DNA from: Halobacteriales archaeon QS_8_65_32
GTDB lineage: Archaea > Halobacteriota > Halobacteria > Halobacteriales > Halococcaceae
Direction: 5' to 3'
DNA length: 37,603 nucleotides
Assembly (NCBI GenBank): GCA_003022925.1
Contig: PXRY01000073.1
Location: 13,966 to 51,568, forward strand
Shown here in pieces: positions 24,450 through 33,426 of the stretch. The first letter of the stretch is position 1. The number at the start of each line of letters is the position of its first letter. A model generated the notes under the pieces. It was given only the letters and a program-made list of their open reading frames with translations. It did no database searches and had not been told where the DNA came from. Position numbers and translations under genes: made by a program.

Positions 24450-24804
24450 CCGCGTTCGAAGGTACTGGAAAACACACCGAACGTTTCGGTCGCGGCTACC
24501 GGCACTGCCTTCCGACCATTCACTGTCCTCGGACCCGTCGTGATTGTCCACTCGAACGAGGATGCGACGGCTTCAGTCGCTCTCGTCGTCCGCTACCCTC
24601 TCGGACCCGTCGTGATCGGGATCGGGGTCGGGGTCCGACGACCGACCACGGGCGCACTCACAGGCTCAGTCGTCGCCTATCCGGCGCGACTCGCAGCGAG
24701 TCTCGCCGGCCTCCGATGTCTTCGCCCCTACGGGCCCGGACGTCGGCGATCTCGCGGGAACACGGTCGCAGCGAGCTGGTCCCACTCGTTATCGACTCCT
24801 TCGC
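24450..24804. other. Intergenic region between aspS and halorhodopsin
   Basis: About 355 bases without a supported gene. It holds a direct repeat TCGGACCCGTCGTGAT at about 24530 and 24601, and a nested hairpin at 24681-24709 (outer CCGGCG/CGCCGG, inner GACTCG/CGAGTC with loop CAG) downstream of the aspS stop that could aid termination. Confidence 0.45.
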
Positions 24805-26112
24805 CTATGGGCTCAATCGCTGCTTGTCTCGCGGGAACAGGACGGCTTCGCGGATGTTCGGCAGGTCGAGCATCGAGGTGACGAGGCGTTCGGCACCGTA
24901 GGCCCAGCCGGCGTGTGGCGGCATGCCGTACCTGAACATCCGGGTGTAGTAATCGAACGCCTCGGGATCGAGCCCTTGTTGTTCGAAGCCCTCGACCAAC
25001 TGTTCGTAGCGGTGTTCACGCTGGCCCCCCGAGACGAGTTCCATGCGCGGGTGCATCAGGTCGAAGCCCTTCGACACGTCGGGGTCCTCGGCGTAGTCCT
25101 GGATGTAGAAGGGTTTGATCTCGCTCGGCCAGTCGGTCACGAAGTAGTGGCCGTCGATAGCGTTCCCGAGGGCGTGTTCGGCTTCGGTCGTCAGGTCGTC
25201 GCCCCAGGTGAGTTGTTCCGTCAGTTCGCCGGTGGCGTTCGCCCGTTCGATCGCCTCCTCGTAGGTGAGGCGTGGGAACGCGTCGTCGGCGAGCGCGAAC
25301 TCGGCCGGGTCGTACCCTAAGACGTCGAGTTCGGCCTCGCAGTTCGTCGCGACCGCGTCGTAGGCGGCGCGCAAGGTCCCCTCACAGACGTCCATTGCCT
25401 CGTGATGGGTAATGAAGGCCGACTCGAAGTCGATCGACGTCGCCTCGTTCAGGTGCCGGGGGGTGTTGTGTTCTTCCGCGCGAAAGATCGGGCCGATCTC
25501 ACAGACCCGTTCCAAGCCGCTGGCGACCATGAGCTGTTTGAACAACTGCGGGGACTGGTTCATGAAGGCCTCGCGGCCGAAGTAGGTGATCGGGAACAAC
25601 TCGGTCCCGCCCTCGGTGCCGGTCGCGACGATCTTCGGGGTGGTGATCTCCGTACAGCCGACCTCGCGAAAGTACTCCCGAACGGCTCGCAGCGCCTCGG
25701 CGCGGATCGAAAAGATCGCCTTCGTCTCGGCGCTTCTGAGGTCAAGCGTCCGGTTGTCGAGTCGCGTCGGGAGTTCGGCGTCAACCTTGCCCGACGGGTC
25801 GAGGGGGAGTTCGGGCTCGGCGGGCGCGAGGACGTCCACTTCCTCGGGGACGACTTCGACGCCGGTCGGCGCGCGCTCCTCTGCTTCTGCCTCGCCGACC
25901 ACCGAGACGACGCTCTCTCGGGTGACGCCCGTCCCGGTTTCGACGAGGTCATCGGGGAGTTCGTCCTTCGCGAACTTGACCTGGATTCGCCCGGTTGTGT
26001 CCCGGAGGATGAGGAAAGCGATCCCACCCAAATCGCGGATTTCGTGGGCCCAGCCGGCGATCGTTACCGACTCGCCGGCCAGGACGTCTGCGGCGTAGGT
26101 TCGGTCCTGCAT
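24805..26112 (-). CDS. aspS: Aspartyl-tRNA synthetase (archaeal type)
   Basis: A 435-residue class II synthetase charging tRNA-Asp, and possibly tRNA-Asn if non-discriminating. The N-terminal OB-fold reads [20 protein letters not shown]. The catalytic core has [16 protein letters not shown], motif 2 [19 protein letters not shown], and motif 3 [16 protein letters not shown] followed by the C-terminal [10 protein letters not shown] characteristic of archaeal AspRS. I chose ATG 26112 ([10 protein letters not shown]) because this matches the family N-terminus; ATG 26118 (MSMQDR) is possible, and 26151 is less likely. Complete and intact. Confidence 0.95.
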   Translation of the reverse strand: MQDRTYAADVLAGESVTIAGWAHEIRDLGGIAFLILRDTTGRIQVKFAKDELPDDLVETGTGVTRESVVSVVGEAEAEERAPTGVEVVPEEVDVLAPAEPELPLDPSGKVDAELPTRLDNRTLDLRSAETKAIFSIRAEALRAVREYFREVGCTEITTPKIVATGTEGGTELFPITYFGREAFMNQSPQLFKQLMVASGLERVCEIGPIFRAEEHNTPRHLNEATSIDFESAFITHHEAMDVCEGTLRAAYDAVATNCEAELDVLGYDPAEFALADDAFPRLTYEEAIERANATGELTEQLTWGDDLTTEAEHALGNAIDGHYFVTDWPSEIKPFYIQDYAEDPDVSKGFDLMHPRMELVSGGQREHRYEQLVEGFEQQGLDPEAFDYYTRMFRYGMPPHAGWAYGAERLVTSMLDLPNIREAVLFPRDKQRLSP

Positions 26113-26217
26113 GCTCATCGCTTCCCGAGGAACGCTCTTAAGCGCCCGCATCTACCGTGACGAACACCTCGTCGGCACCGCCGCCACGCCGCCGCACTGC
26201 CGGACTGCTGACCTCAC

Positions 26218-27027
26218 TTACAGCGTCAGCGAGCGGTAGACGAGCACCGGCACGAGTCCGAGCAGCGTCAAGCCAAGCGCGAGGGTGAGTCGGCTCGGGT
26301 CGACGCGTTTCGCGAGCCGCCAGCCGCCGAACGCGCCGACGAGGTACGCGCCCGCGACGGCGAAGACGAGCGGGACGGCGATCGCCCCATCGAGGGCGTA
26401 GGAGATCGCCGCCGCCGAGGCGATGAACACGACGGCGACCTGCGTGGCCGCGAGCGCGGCGATCATCGGAATCCCGGCGAGCACGAGCGCGGGTGGGACG
26501 AGCGCCGCGCCGCCGATGCCGAACAGGCCGCCCGCCGTCCCGATCGCGAGGCCGATCGTCCCGAACACCGCGATCCCGGCGAGGGACGCCGGCGCGACGC
26601 CGGCGCCGGGGCCTCCGAGGCCAGCGTCGGGACCCCTGGAACCGCCCCCACGATCGAGATAGCCCCGCTCGCTGCGGACGATCGTGAGGCCCACGACGCC
26701 GAGCAACGCGCCGAGCAGCAGGCCGAACAGCCGCCGGGAGACCGCGGCGTTGAGCGCAACGCCGACCTGCGTGCCGAGCGCGCCGCCGACGCCGATGGGA
26801 ACCGCGAGCGCCCAGTCGATGTCGTCGGAACTGGCGTAACCGGCCGCGCCGAGCGCCGACCCGCCGACGAAAGTCACGCTCGCCGTGCCGGCGACGACGG
26901 CCTCGGAGAGCGTCGTGAGCCCATACAAAGCGGCGACGACGAAGATCCCGCCGGGACCGACGGCGGTGACGAGCACGCCGCCGACGAACGCGATCGCCGT
27001 GAGAACCCCCAGAAGGATCGGCTCCAT
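26218..27027 (-). CDS. TauE/SafE-family sulfite/anion permease
   Basis: A 269-residue membrane protein of the TauE/SafE (DUF81) family, which exports sulfite, sulfonates or other small anions. It has two homologous hydrophobic halves. The first carries LTAIAFVGGVLVTAVGPGGI and the second IGLAIGTAGGLFGIGGAALVPPAL, the repeated Gly-rich motif of the family. A Gly/Pro-rich cytoplasmic linker (DRGGGSRGPDAGLGGPGAG) lies between them. It ends LVPVLVYRSLTL. Substrate unknown. It lies just upstream of aspS on the same strand but separated by about 105 bases. Confidence 0.88.
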   Translation of the reverse strand: MEPILLGVLTAIAFVGGVLVTAVGPGGIFVVAALYGLTTLSEAVVAGTASVTFVGGSALGAAGYASSDDIDWALAVPIGVGGALGTQVGVALNAAVSRRLFGLLLGALLGVVGLTIVRSERGYLDRGGGSRGPDAGLGGPGAGVAPASLAGIAVFGTIGLAIGTAGGLFGIGGAALVPPALVLAGIPMIAALAATQVAVVFIASAAAISYALDGAIAVPLVFAVAGAYLVGAFGGWRLAKRVDPSRLTLALGLTLLGLVPVLVYRSLTL

Positions 27028-27161
27028 CGCCTTCGGTCCGCCGCGGAGCGCCTAAGGGCCTGTGAATCGCTTCGCCGTTGTCTGGCGCTTCCATTCACAT
27101 CTCCGACGAGCCGAGCGGATTCGGGCGGATTCGACGAGTCGGATTGATCCGGCCATGTGGG

Positions 27162-27198
27162 AAATCGAACGAACCGAACGAACCGAACGAATCGAACG
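27162..27198 (+). repeat. 9-bp tandem repeat
   Basis: Four consecutive 9-bp units of the form AAYCGAACG (AATCGAACG, AACCGAACG twice, AATCGAACG) lie in the gap between TauE and the amphi-Trp gene. They look like a short minisatellite. No gene runs through them convincingly. Confidence 0.6.
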
Positions 27199-27212
27199 AA
27201 TGAGGGCGTCCG

Positions 27213-27497
27213 CTACTCGATCGTAAGCGAGCCATTCTCGCCCTCGCCAGTGTCCTGGCCTTCGTCCCATTCGAGTTCGAACTCGACGCTAAGTTCGGGC
27301 GGGCCGCTGCCGGTTTCGCGTTCGGCTTTGACCTCGAAGGTCGGCCTGGACGGTACTTCTAGGGTCATGTCCTGGCTGCCGGCACTCAGCGCCAGCGTGC
27401 CGTCACCTTCCAGCCTGCCGGCAACCGCACGCAGGTAACTCGCGATCTCGCTTCGATCCATCCCCTGTTCGGTCTCGAAGAGCACTTCTTCGGGCAT
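27213..27497 (-). CDS. Amphi-Trp domain protein
   Basis: A 94-residue haloarchaeal protein beginning MPEEVLFETEQGMDRSEIAS, followed by YLRAVAGRLEGDGTLALSAG, then beta-rich VEVPSRPTFEVKAER and SVEFELEWDEG. This is the small amphi-Trp domain pattern seen in many haloarchaeal proteins of unknown function; the conserved Trp is in ELEW. The acidic tail ends NGSLTIE. It borders the AT-rich island immediately upstream (27500 onward), so its promoter region may have been altered by that insertion. Confidence 0.82.
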   Translation of the reverse strand: MPEEVLFETEQGMDRSEIASYLRAVAGRLEGDGTLALSAGSQDMTLEVPSRPTFEVKAERETGSGPPELSVEFELEWDEGQDTGEGENGSLTIE

Positions 27498-27539
27498 AAT
27501 ATCTAATACCGTATGACATGAGGGTATGGCGTTTCTATA

Positions 27540-29172
27540 GTGTTGCTATCTAAGATTAGTATGGTGGGATGGAATGTGATTCTGTTGCGGACTAGTAATA
27601 TCTTCTACGAAGGTTTATTCGAGACGCATTACTACCGAGAGACGTGTCGGCACGCGATCTTTCGCTTCGGTGGGTGGCAGGTTTTCCAGCATTTACATTG
27701 CACAAATACGTATAGACAGTTCTACTCCACATAGAGAAATAGAACATCTCCCGGAATTTAAAACTGGTATTGCTGACGAGCTAGATGTAGGATATGGACA
27801 ATTAGATTCAAATCTAGCTGATATGATTTCGTTACGCCCTATTCACCGATCCCGTAATGTGCAGCCCTCAGAGACCGATTCAGGCCGGGGAACCCCTTTA
27901 TCGGAATTAATTGGAGGATCATGTCACTTTCTGTTTAGATCAAAGGTCTGGAGCGGATCGGAAGCAGACGTCAATGGACAAAGGAGACAGGTGTACGTGC
28001 CGACAAGTGTGGGCGCGCTAGCTCACTGGAGCGACAAGGGAATCCTACTTTTCGAAGGTCAGCGGAATGCTGTCGAAATGGCTCAGGAGGACTTGCTTAA
28101 CAGATTGAGTAACCGAGTGAACTTCAGTCGCATTGATTTCGATCATGACTTTCTCCTCTGGCTTATGTGCATGTGCGAATTAACCGAAGAGATTCCCTCC
28201 AGTCTCAAAATACTGAGTGTGCTTGGTGGCGGATTTTCTGACGAGAGTGGTAACTCCATCAGGATCAGAGGAGATAACTCTCACAACAAAGATACGACAA
28301 TCCAGACCTCCCATGCTGCTATATTAAAAGGCGGGGAAATAGATCGTATTCGCGTACTGTTTTCTTACAATGACGTGCCTTTTCAGACGCTCATTGATAG
28401 AAGAGGAAACATCGAGATCGACATTAGAGAAGTTGGAAACACCGGCCCAGGAAACATTGGTCAAAGCATACGCCATACTAGCAGATAGCGTAGCAGAACT
28501 GTTCTTGGAGTGGGAAAAGATGGAACCCGACAGAAAGTATCCTTCGCCGAGTTATCTAGTAGACATGTATCAGGTTGTCTCTGAATCTTCAGGTGCTGAA
28601 TCTATATTCGGTGATAAGACGTTTATGTTGGATAGTGTTATTGAATATTTCACTCTCAAACGAAACCCGAAGACATCTTCAATAGCTGACTCAGAGTCTG
28701 AACGAGAAAGCAGAGATGTCATACAAACCCCTGAAGTGAAGGGATATTCAGCGGAATAGATCTTGGAACTGCCTTGGAAACTGTCGAGTCTCATGTTTTA
28801 GAGGCGAAAGCCAAACTTCCAGAAAACATCGGTGATATTGCAAAGGAGGTAGCTGCACTGGCGAATCATAAAGGCGGTGTACTCATAATAGGGCTAGCTG
28901 ATGATGGCACATTAGTCGGTCTGTCTGACAGTAGGAAAGCCGACGAAAGAGTAGCTGGTGTGATTACTCAGTCCGCTGAGCCTCCGGTCAACGTAGAGAT
29001 CATGCAAAGATCAGTTGAGGATACTGATTTACCTATCGTTACGGTACCTCAAATAAACAATACGCCTCGCTCGGTTAACGGTTTGTATTATAAGCGCGTT
29101 GGGACTACTGTACAGCAACTAAGCCCCGATGAACTAACGCAGCCAATACAAAGCGAGGAAGATAATGAGTAA
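27540..29172 (+). mobile_element. AT-rich island (probable acquired DNA)
   Basis: Base composition falls sharply from about 65-70% GC in the flanks to visibly AT-rich DNA over about 1.6 kb, with codon use (many ATA, AGA, TTA) unlike the rest of the window. It holds one interrupted gene ending in an AlbA_2 domain. No transposase, integrase, terminal inverted repeats or clear target duplication were seen at 27500-27540 or 29165-29180, so the mode of entry is unknown. Confidence 0.65.
27670..29172 (+). pseudogene. Interrupted gene: unknown N-terminal domain plus AlbA_2 (Schlafen-type) domain
   Basis: Three frames appear to be one gene. Segment 1 (GTG 27670 to about 28425) holds QVYVPTSVGALAHWSDKG, HDFLLWLMCMCELTEEIPSS and TLIDRRGNIEID; I do not recognise its fold. 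Segment 2 (about 28430-28759, another frame) is helical: LEKLETPAQETLVKAYAILA, LFLEWEKMEPD. Segment 3 (about 28750-29172) is an AlbA_2 domain: VLEAKAKLPENIGDIAKEVA, ALANHKGGVLIIGLADDG, the pattern of Schlafen-related nucleic-acid or nucleotide-binding proteins. Between 2 and 3, adding one A at 28755-28756 joins YSAE to IDLGTALETV. AlbA_2 fusions are common in defence-type accessory genes. The start is uncertain, and the two frameshifts might be errors, decay or overlapping genes; segment 3 alone has only a TTG start (28774). Confidence 0.5.
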
Positions 29173-29178
29173 TAAGTA

Positions 29179-29892
29179 CTACTGGGCGTCCTTGGCGCCT
29201 CGGACGGTCTCTTCGACCGCTTCGACGCCGGCGTCGTGGACGAGATCGCCGACGACGACCGCATCCGCCTGCGTTCCCATCTCGTAGGCCGCCTCGTACT
29301 CGTCGACCCCCCCGCCGTAGAACAGCGTCGCTTCATTCAGGGCCTCCCGGGCCGCGCCGACGATCTCGGGGTCGCCGTACGTCCCGGAGTACTCGACGTA
29401 GACGATCGGCTGGCCGAACATGCGTTCGGCGACCGTCGCGTAGGCGGCGACGTCTTCGGCATCGAGGTCGCAGTCGGCGTCGGTGTATTCGGCGACCGAC
29501 GAGTCGGGATTGAGGACGATGTACGCCTCGGTGAAGGTCCGATCCCACTCGACGTTCGTGTCCTTGACCCAGTAGCGATGCGCGCCGGTCGTCCAGAAGA
29601 CGTCGCCAGCGTTGAAGACGATCGGGACGAGATACCCGCCCAGTCCTTCGGTGTCGATAACTGCGCCGGCGTGGGAGGGCTCGATGTAGCAGTCGACGCC
29701 GTGTTCGGCACAGGCGGCCGCACACGGCTCTGCGACCGCGCGCATGTTCTCGGCCGTAATGTCGAGGGTTCCGCCGATCTCGATCGCGTCGGTCCCGGTT
29801 CGACAGACGTCCGCGAACGTCTCCCCGTCTGCGAGCGTCTTGTCGGGATCTACCTTCACGACGTGATCCCAATCGGCCCACGGCCCAGCCAT
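29179..29892 (-). CDS. Geranylgeranylglyceryl phosphate synthase
   Basis: A 237-residue TIM-barrel prenyltransferase that joins geranylgeranyl diphosphate to glycerol-1-phosphate, the first committed step of archaeal ether lipids. Motifs are [45 protein letters not shown] and [13 protein letters not shown], which line the phosphate and isoprenoid site. The ATG at 29892 ([16 protein letters not shown]) matches the family N-terminus. Its 3' end abuts the AT-rich island within about 7 bases, yet the gene is intact. It is divergent from the HD hydrolase. Confidence 0.95.
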   Translation of the reverse strand: MAGPWADWDHVVKVDPDKTLADGETFADVCRTGTDAIEIGGTLDITAENMRAVAEPCAAACAEHGVDCYIEPSHAGAVIDTEGLGGYLVPIVFNAGDVFWTTGAHRYWVKDTNVEWDRTFTEAYIVLNPDSSVAEYTDADCDLDAEDVAAYATVAERMFGQPIVYVEYSGTYGDPEIVGAAREALNEATLFYGGGVDEYEAAYEMGTQADAVVVGDLVHDAGVEAVEETVRGAKDAQ

Positions 29893-30015
29893 GTCCCCCT
29901 ACATCCGAGGCGCGAACAAAACCGCTTCGCTCGCCGTCCGTGCCGACCGCTCCGAACGAAACGCGACCGCGCTCGCTCACACACCGTTTTGCCCGCGGAG
30001 CGAGAACGAACGACA

Positions 30016-31245
30016 ATGAAGGTCATCAAGGACAGCGTTCACGATTACATCGAGGTCTCGGGGATCGCCCGCGCGCTGCTCGACACGCCGACGCTCCAGC
30101 GGTTGCGCCACATCACCCAACTGGGCACCGCAGGCTACGTCTATCCCTCGGCGAATCACACCCGCTTCGAGCACAGCCTCGGGGTCTATCATCTGGCGAG
30201 CGAGGCCCTCTCCCACCTCGGGGTCGAGGGTAGACGAGCCGATCGCGTGCGGGCCGCAGCCCTGTTACACGATGTCGGCCACGGACCGTACAGCCACTGT
30301 CTCGAAGAACTCGTCCACCGCCGCACCGGCAAGTACCACGACAACGTCGCCGACCTGCTCGCCGACGGGCCCGTCGCCGACGCGCTCGCGAGCTACGACC
30401 TCGACCCGGCAGCGATCGCCGATCTCGTCCGCGGCGAGGGCCGTTTAGGGCAGCTCGTCTCGGGCGAACTCGACGTCGACCGGACTGATTACCTCGTTCG
30501 CGACGCCTACCACACCGGCGTGCCCTACGGGACGATCGACCACGGGCGACTGGTCCGGGAGCTCCGATACGTCGACGGCGAGTTGGTCTTCGGGGAGGGA
30601 AACGTCCAGAGCGCAGAAAGTTTGCTGCTCGCCCGGGCGCTGATGAATCCCACTGTCTACAACCACCACGTTACCCGGATCAGCAAGGCCATGCTCCAGC
30701 GCGGAGCCGAACGCCTGCTCGGGGCGACCGATCTCGATGGGACCGAACTCCGCCGGATGGACGATCACGACCTGCTCTGCGCGCTGCGGACGACCGAGGA
30801 GACGGCCGAGGACGCCCGTCGACTCAGCACCCGCAATCTGTACAAGCGGGCGATCTGGGCAGAGATGGCCGACGTTCCGGGGGACCTGCTGGACGCCGGT
30901 CACGAGGCGGTCCGGGACGCCGAACGCGCGATCGCGGCCGCGGCGGACGTTCCTCACGAAGACGTGCTGGTCGATGTCCCGGCGAAACCCGAACTGACCG
31001 AATCCTCGGCGCGCGTTCTCGTGAACAGCGAGGTCCGACCGTTGAGCGAGCAATCGACGCTCGTCGGGGCCTTAGAACGCGTCCAGCACGAACAGTGGCG
31101 GCTCGGGGTCTACGTGCCCGCTCCACACACCGAACGGGTCGGCCGGGCCGCGGTTCGAAAGTTGGGCCTCGATATCGACGGCGCGCTCGTGAGCGACACT
31201 CGACCGGGAATCAACGCAACGCTCGCCGAGTTCGAGGGGTCGTAA
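30016..31245 (+). CDS. HD-domain phosphohydrolase
   Basis: A 409-residue protein of the dGTPase/YdhJ-like HD family. The start KVIKDSVHDYIEVSG and the metal motif HTRFEHSLGVYHLA, LLHDVGHGPYSHCLE and DVDRTDYLVRDAYHTG give the four metal ligands (H, HD, D). The N-terminal 250 residues are the HD hydrolase; the C-terminal 130 residues are an all-alpha/beta extension of unknown role. It could act on dNTPs, other nucleotides or cyclic nucleotides. An open frame continuing upstream to 29236 is antisense to the GGGP synthase and is rejected; ATG 30016 is the real start. Confidence 0.9.
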   Translation: MKVIKDSVHDYIEVSGIARALLDTPTLQRLRHITQLGTAGYVYPSANHTRFEHSLGVYHLASEALSHLGVEGRRADRVRAAALLHDVGHGPYSHCLEELVHRRTGKYHDNVADLLADGPVADALASYDLDPAAIADLVRGEGRLGQLVSGELDVDRTDYLVRDAYHTGVPYGTIDHGRLVRELRYVDGELVFGEGNVQSAESLLLARALMNPTVYNHHVTRISKAMLQRGAERLLGATDLDGTELRRMDDHDLLCALRTTEETAEDARRLSTRNLYKRAIWAEMADVPGDLLDAGHEAVRDAERAIAAAADVPHEDVLVDVPAKPELTESSARVLVNSEVRPLSEQSTLVGALERVQHEQWRLGVYVPAPHTERVGRAAVRKLGLDIDGALVSDTRPGINATLAEFEGS

Positions 31246-31275
31246 CCGGCAGAAACGACACGACCGTTCGTCCGC

Positions 31276-31614
31276 TCAGTCGTCGATACCGGCGGTGTTG
31301 ATCGCGCTATCGAGTTCGAACAGCTCCTTTGTAACGGGACCGTCGCGGATCCGATACCGCTGTGGTCGGGTGTCCTCGACGTCTTCGACGAGGCCGACGT
31401 CGACGAGCACGTCTACGTGACGGCTGACGGTCTGACGAACGACGCCGGCGTGCGCTGCGAACTCGGTGACTGTGGACTCGCGCTCGGGCGGCTAGTCGAG
31501 CAGCACGTCGACGAGCAACGGGACGCTCTCATGCTGGGTAAAGGAGAGCCACCCGCTCGGGTTCTCTAGTTGCGCGCGTTTCGTCTCTCGAAGCGTAGGT
31601 GAATCATGTGTCAT
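31276..31614 (-). pseudogene. ArsR/MarR-like winged-helix regulator with in-frame TAG at codon 41
   Basis: From ATG 31614 the frame reads MTHDSPTLRETKRAQLENPS, GWLSFTQHESVPLLVDVLLD, then TAG (31494-31492), then PPERESTVTEFAAHAGVVRQ and TVSRHVDVLVDVGLVED, ending GID at 31276. The second half is an evident helix-turn-helix (TVTEFAAHAGV.RQTVSRHV) with a basic wing (TRPQRYRIRDG). The protein would be 112 residues. TAG may replace TCG (Ser) or TTG (Leu). Without readthrough the DNA-binding half has no good start. No frame here is longer than the TAG-split pieces, so automated callers would miss it. It lies between the HD hydrolase and amidohydrolase genes. Confidence 0.62.
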
Positions 31615-31679
31615 CCGAAGGATCGCTTGCATCGTCAATGACCCGCCAGGGTTGAATACCCCCCGGACGAAGGGCGAGC

Positions 31680-32693
31680 ATGGAGATCGAAGGCACCGTG
31701 ATCGCCGGCCGGGCCTTCGAGCCGGTCGAAGGGCGCGTCGTCGCCGAAAACGGGCGAATCACGGCCGTCGAAGAGACCGCGACCGATTCGACCGATATCG
31801 TCCTGCCGGCGTTCGTCAACGCCCATACCCACATCGGCGACTCGCTCGCGAAGGAAGCCGGGGCCGGGCTCTCGCTCGACGAACTCGTTGCCCCGCCGAA
31901 CGGTCTCAAACACCGCTTGTTGCGCGCGGCCAGTCACGAGGAGTCCGTCGAGGCGATGGCCCGCACAGTCGAATTCATGCAACGAGGGGGGACGAGTGCC
32001 TTCGTGGACTTCCGCGAGGGCGGCGTTTCCGGCGTCGAGGCGTTCGCGGAGGCCACCGAGGGGTTCGCGATCGACGCGATGGCGCTCGGCCGCGAGTCCG
32101 TCGAAGCCATGCACGCTTCGGACGGGTACGGTGCCAGCGGCGCGAACGACGCCGACTTCGAAGACGAGCGCGAAGCGACCCGGGAGGCGGGCAAACCCTT
32201 CGCGATCCACGCCGGCGAGCGCGACACCTCGGACATCGACGCAGCGCTCGCGCTCGATCCCGATTTGTTGGTTCACATGGTGCATGCCGAACCCAACCAC
32301 ATCGATCGGGTCGGGAACGAGGGGATCCCGGTCGCGGTCTGTCCGCGCTCGAACCTCGTGACCGGCGTGGGACTCGGACCGGTCGAAGCCCTCGCCGAGC
32401 GGACGACCGTCGCGCTCGGCACCGACAACGTTATGCTCAACGGGCCGTCGATGTTCCGCGAGATGGAGTTCGCCGCGAAGCTGTTCGATCTCTCGGCGCG
32501 CGACGTCTTGGAGATGGCGACGCTCGCCGGCGCGGGGGTCGCCGGCCTCGATCGCGGGGTCATCGAACCCGGCACGGAAGCCAAGTTGTGCGTGCTCGAC
32601 GGCGACTCGGCCAATCTCGCCGGGGCACAGGACGTCGTTCGCGCGGTCGTCCGGCGGGCCGACGTGAACGACGTCGTTCGAGTGATCTACTGA
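31680..32693 (+). CDS. Amidohydrolase-superfamily protein
   Basis: A 337-residue metal-dependent hydrolase of the cytosine deaminase/chlorohydrolase-like group. NAHTHIGDS (about residues 47-55) is the first metal site, FAIHAGERD and HMVHAEPNH add His ligands, and LGTDNVML carries the last metal Asp. The N- and C-terminal beta segments form the usual composite sandwich (FEPVEGRVVAENGRITAVEE and LCVLDGDSANLAG). Substrate could be a nucleoside base, a hydantoin-type amide or a deaminated purine; sequence alone does not decide. ATG 31680 follows the regulator pseudogene start by 65 bases, divergent. Confidence 0.85.
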   Translation: MEIEGTVIAGRAFEPVEGRVVAENGRITAVEETATDSTDIVLPAFVNAHTHIGDSLAKEAGAGLSLDELVAPPNGLKHRLLRAASHEESVEAMARTVEFMQRGGTSAFVDFREGGVSGVEAFAEATEGFAIDAMALGRESVEAMHASDGYGASGANDADFEDEREATREAGKPFAIHAGERDTSDIDAALALDPDLLVHMVHAEPNHIDRVGNEGIPVAVCPRSNLVTGVGLGPVEALAERTTVALGTDNVMLNGPSMFREMEFAAKLFDLSARDVLEMATLAGAGVAGLDRGVIEPGTEAKLCVLDGDSANLAGAQDVVRAVVRRADVNDVVRVIY

Positions 32694-32765
32694 CTCACCG
32701 GTGTGACGGCGGGAGAGCCTTGCCGGCAGCGACCGCCCGTCGACGGTCGTCGTCCGTTGCGAGTT

Positions 32766-32826
32766 CGAGGCGGTGAGGCCGCCTCGCGAGGCCCGCGAGG
32801 GAAAGCCAAGCGTGTCGGGGGCTTTC
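32766..32826 (+). repeat. Hairpin-plus-tail intergenic element, copy D
   Basis: An 8-bp stem (32766-32773 with 32779-32786, loop TGAGG) is followed by AAGCCAAGCGTGTCGGGGGC at 32803-32822, matching the tail of copies A and B. Homology continues as CCACTATCGTTGAGCTAACA-type sequence to about 32870, comparable to ACTATCCTATCTCAAGC in copy B. The 32694-32926 gap holds no gene. Confidence 0.55.
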
Positions 32827-32926
32827 TGCGATCCCGTGCCCTCCCGTATCCACTATCGTTGAGCTAACAGCACTTCTCGGATCCGGCGGTAGGCTTTTGA
32901 GCCCGCTCGGTGTCCGTTCATTCGGT

Positions 32927-33337
32927 ATGGAACACGGAGTGACGCATATCGAGGACGTTCGGGTCACGGACCTCTCGGAGGTAGCGGAGATCCCGCCCGA
33001 TCACGACATCCGCGCTGTCGGCGACGCACTCGGGGTAGAGGAGACCAACGCCAACGTCTGGTATTTCGAGCCGGGCGACGAAATCGGCTATCACGCCCAC
33101 GCCGACCAAGAGGAGTTGTACTACGTCATCGAAGGGGAGTTCTCGCTCAAGCTCGGCCGGTCGGGCGAGACCGAAACAACGGCGGTCGGCCCGGGGACCT
33201 TCTTCGCCGCCGGCCCCGAGGTCGGCCACGGCTACCGGTACACCGGCGACGACGTGGGGATCGTCCTCGCGATCGGCGCGCCGCCGGTCGAGAACCCTGG
33301 ACTCGACCCGCACGACCTGGACGACGCCGGCGAGTAA
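32927..33337 (+). CDS. Cupin-domain protein
   Basis: A 136-residue single cupin. The motif IGYHAHADQEELYYVIEGEF gives the GX5HXHX3,4E metal site, and GPGTFFAAGPEVGHGYR gives the second His motif. The N-terminus (VTHIEDVRVTDLSEVAE) is acidic. Start ATG 32927 has GCTTTTGAGC about 26-35 nt upstream; the extra 10 residues to 32897 are not needed. Function could be a dioxygenase, isomerase or small-molecule binding. It stands alone between copy D of the repeat and a convergent radical SAM gene. Confidence 0.85.
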   Translation: MEHGVTHIEDVRVTDLSEVAEIPPDHDIRAVGDALGVEETNANVWYFEPGDEIGYHAHADQEELYYVIEGEFSLKLGRSGETETTAVGPGTFFAAGPEVGHGYRYTGDDVGIVLAIGAPPVENPGLDPHDLDDAGE

Positions 33338-33426
33338 GCTGATCGTGCTGGCGAATCCGCGGGCGTAGCAGTACCCCGTCACGACCGTCGCGTGCTTCGA
33401 GACTGCTACACGACGAACTCCGAACG

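Noticed and set aside
24015-24881. 288-codon plus-strand frame between halorhodopsin and aspS
   Set aside because: It is antisense to halorhodopsin in its first half and Arg/Gly-rich in the rest; no domain is visible.
27540-27734. A 64-residue frame at the start of the AT-rich island
   Set aside because: It has aromatic-rich content but no motif, overlaps the better-supported frame and could not be linked to it with confidence; left as part of the island.
29236-30015. 260-codon upstream extension of the HD hydrolase
   Set aside because: It runs antisense through the whole GGGP synthase gene. The HD family starts at the MKVIKD segment, ATG 30016.
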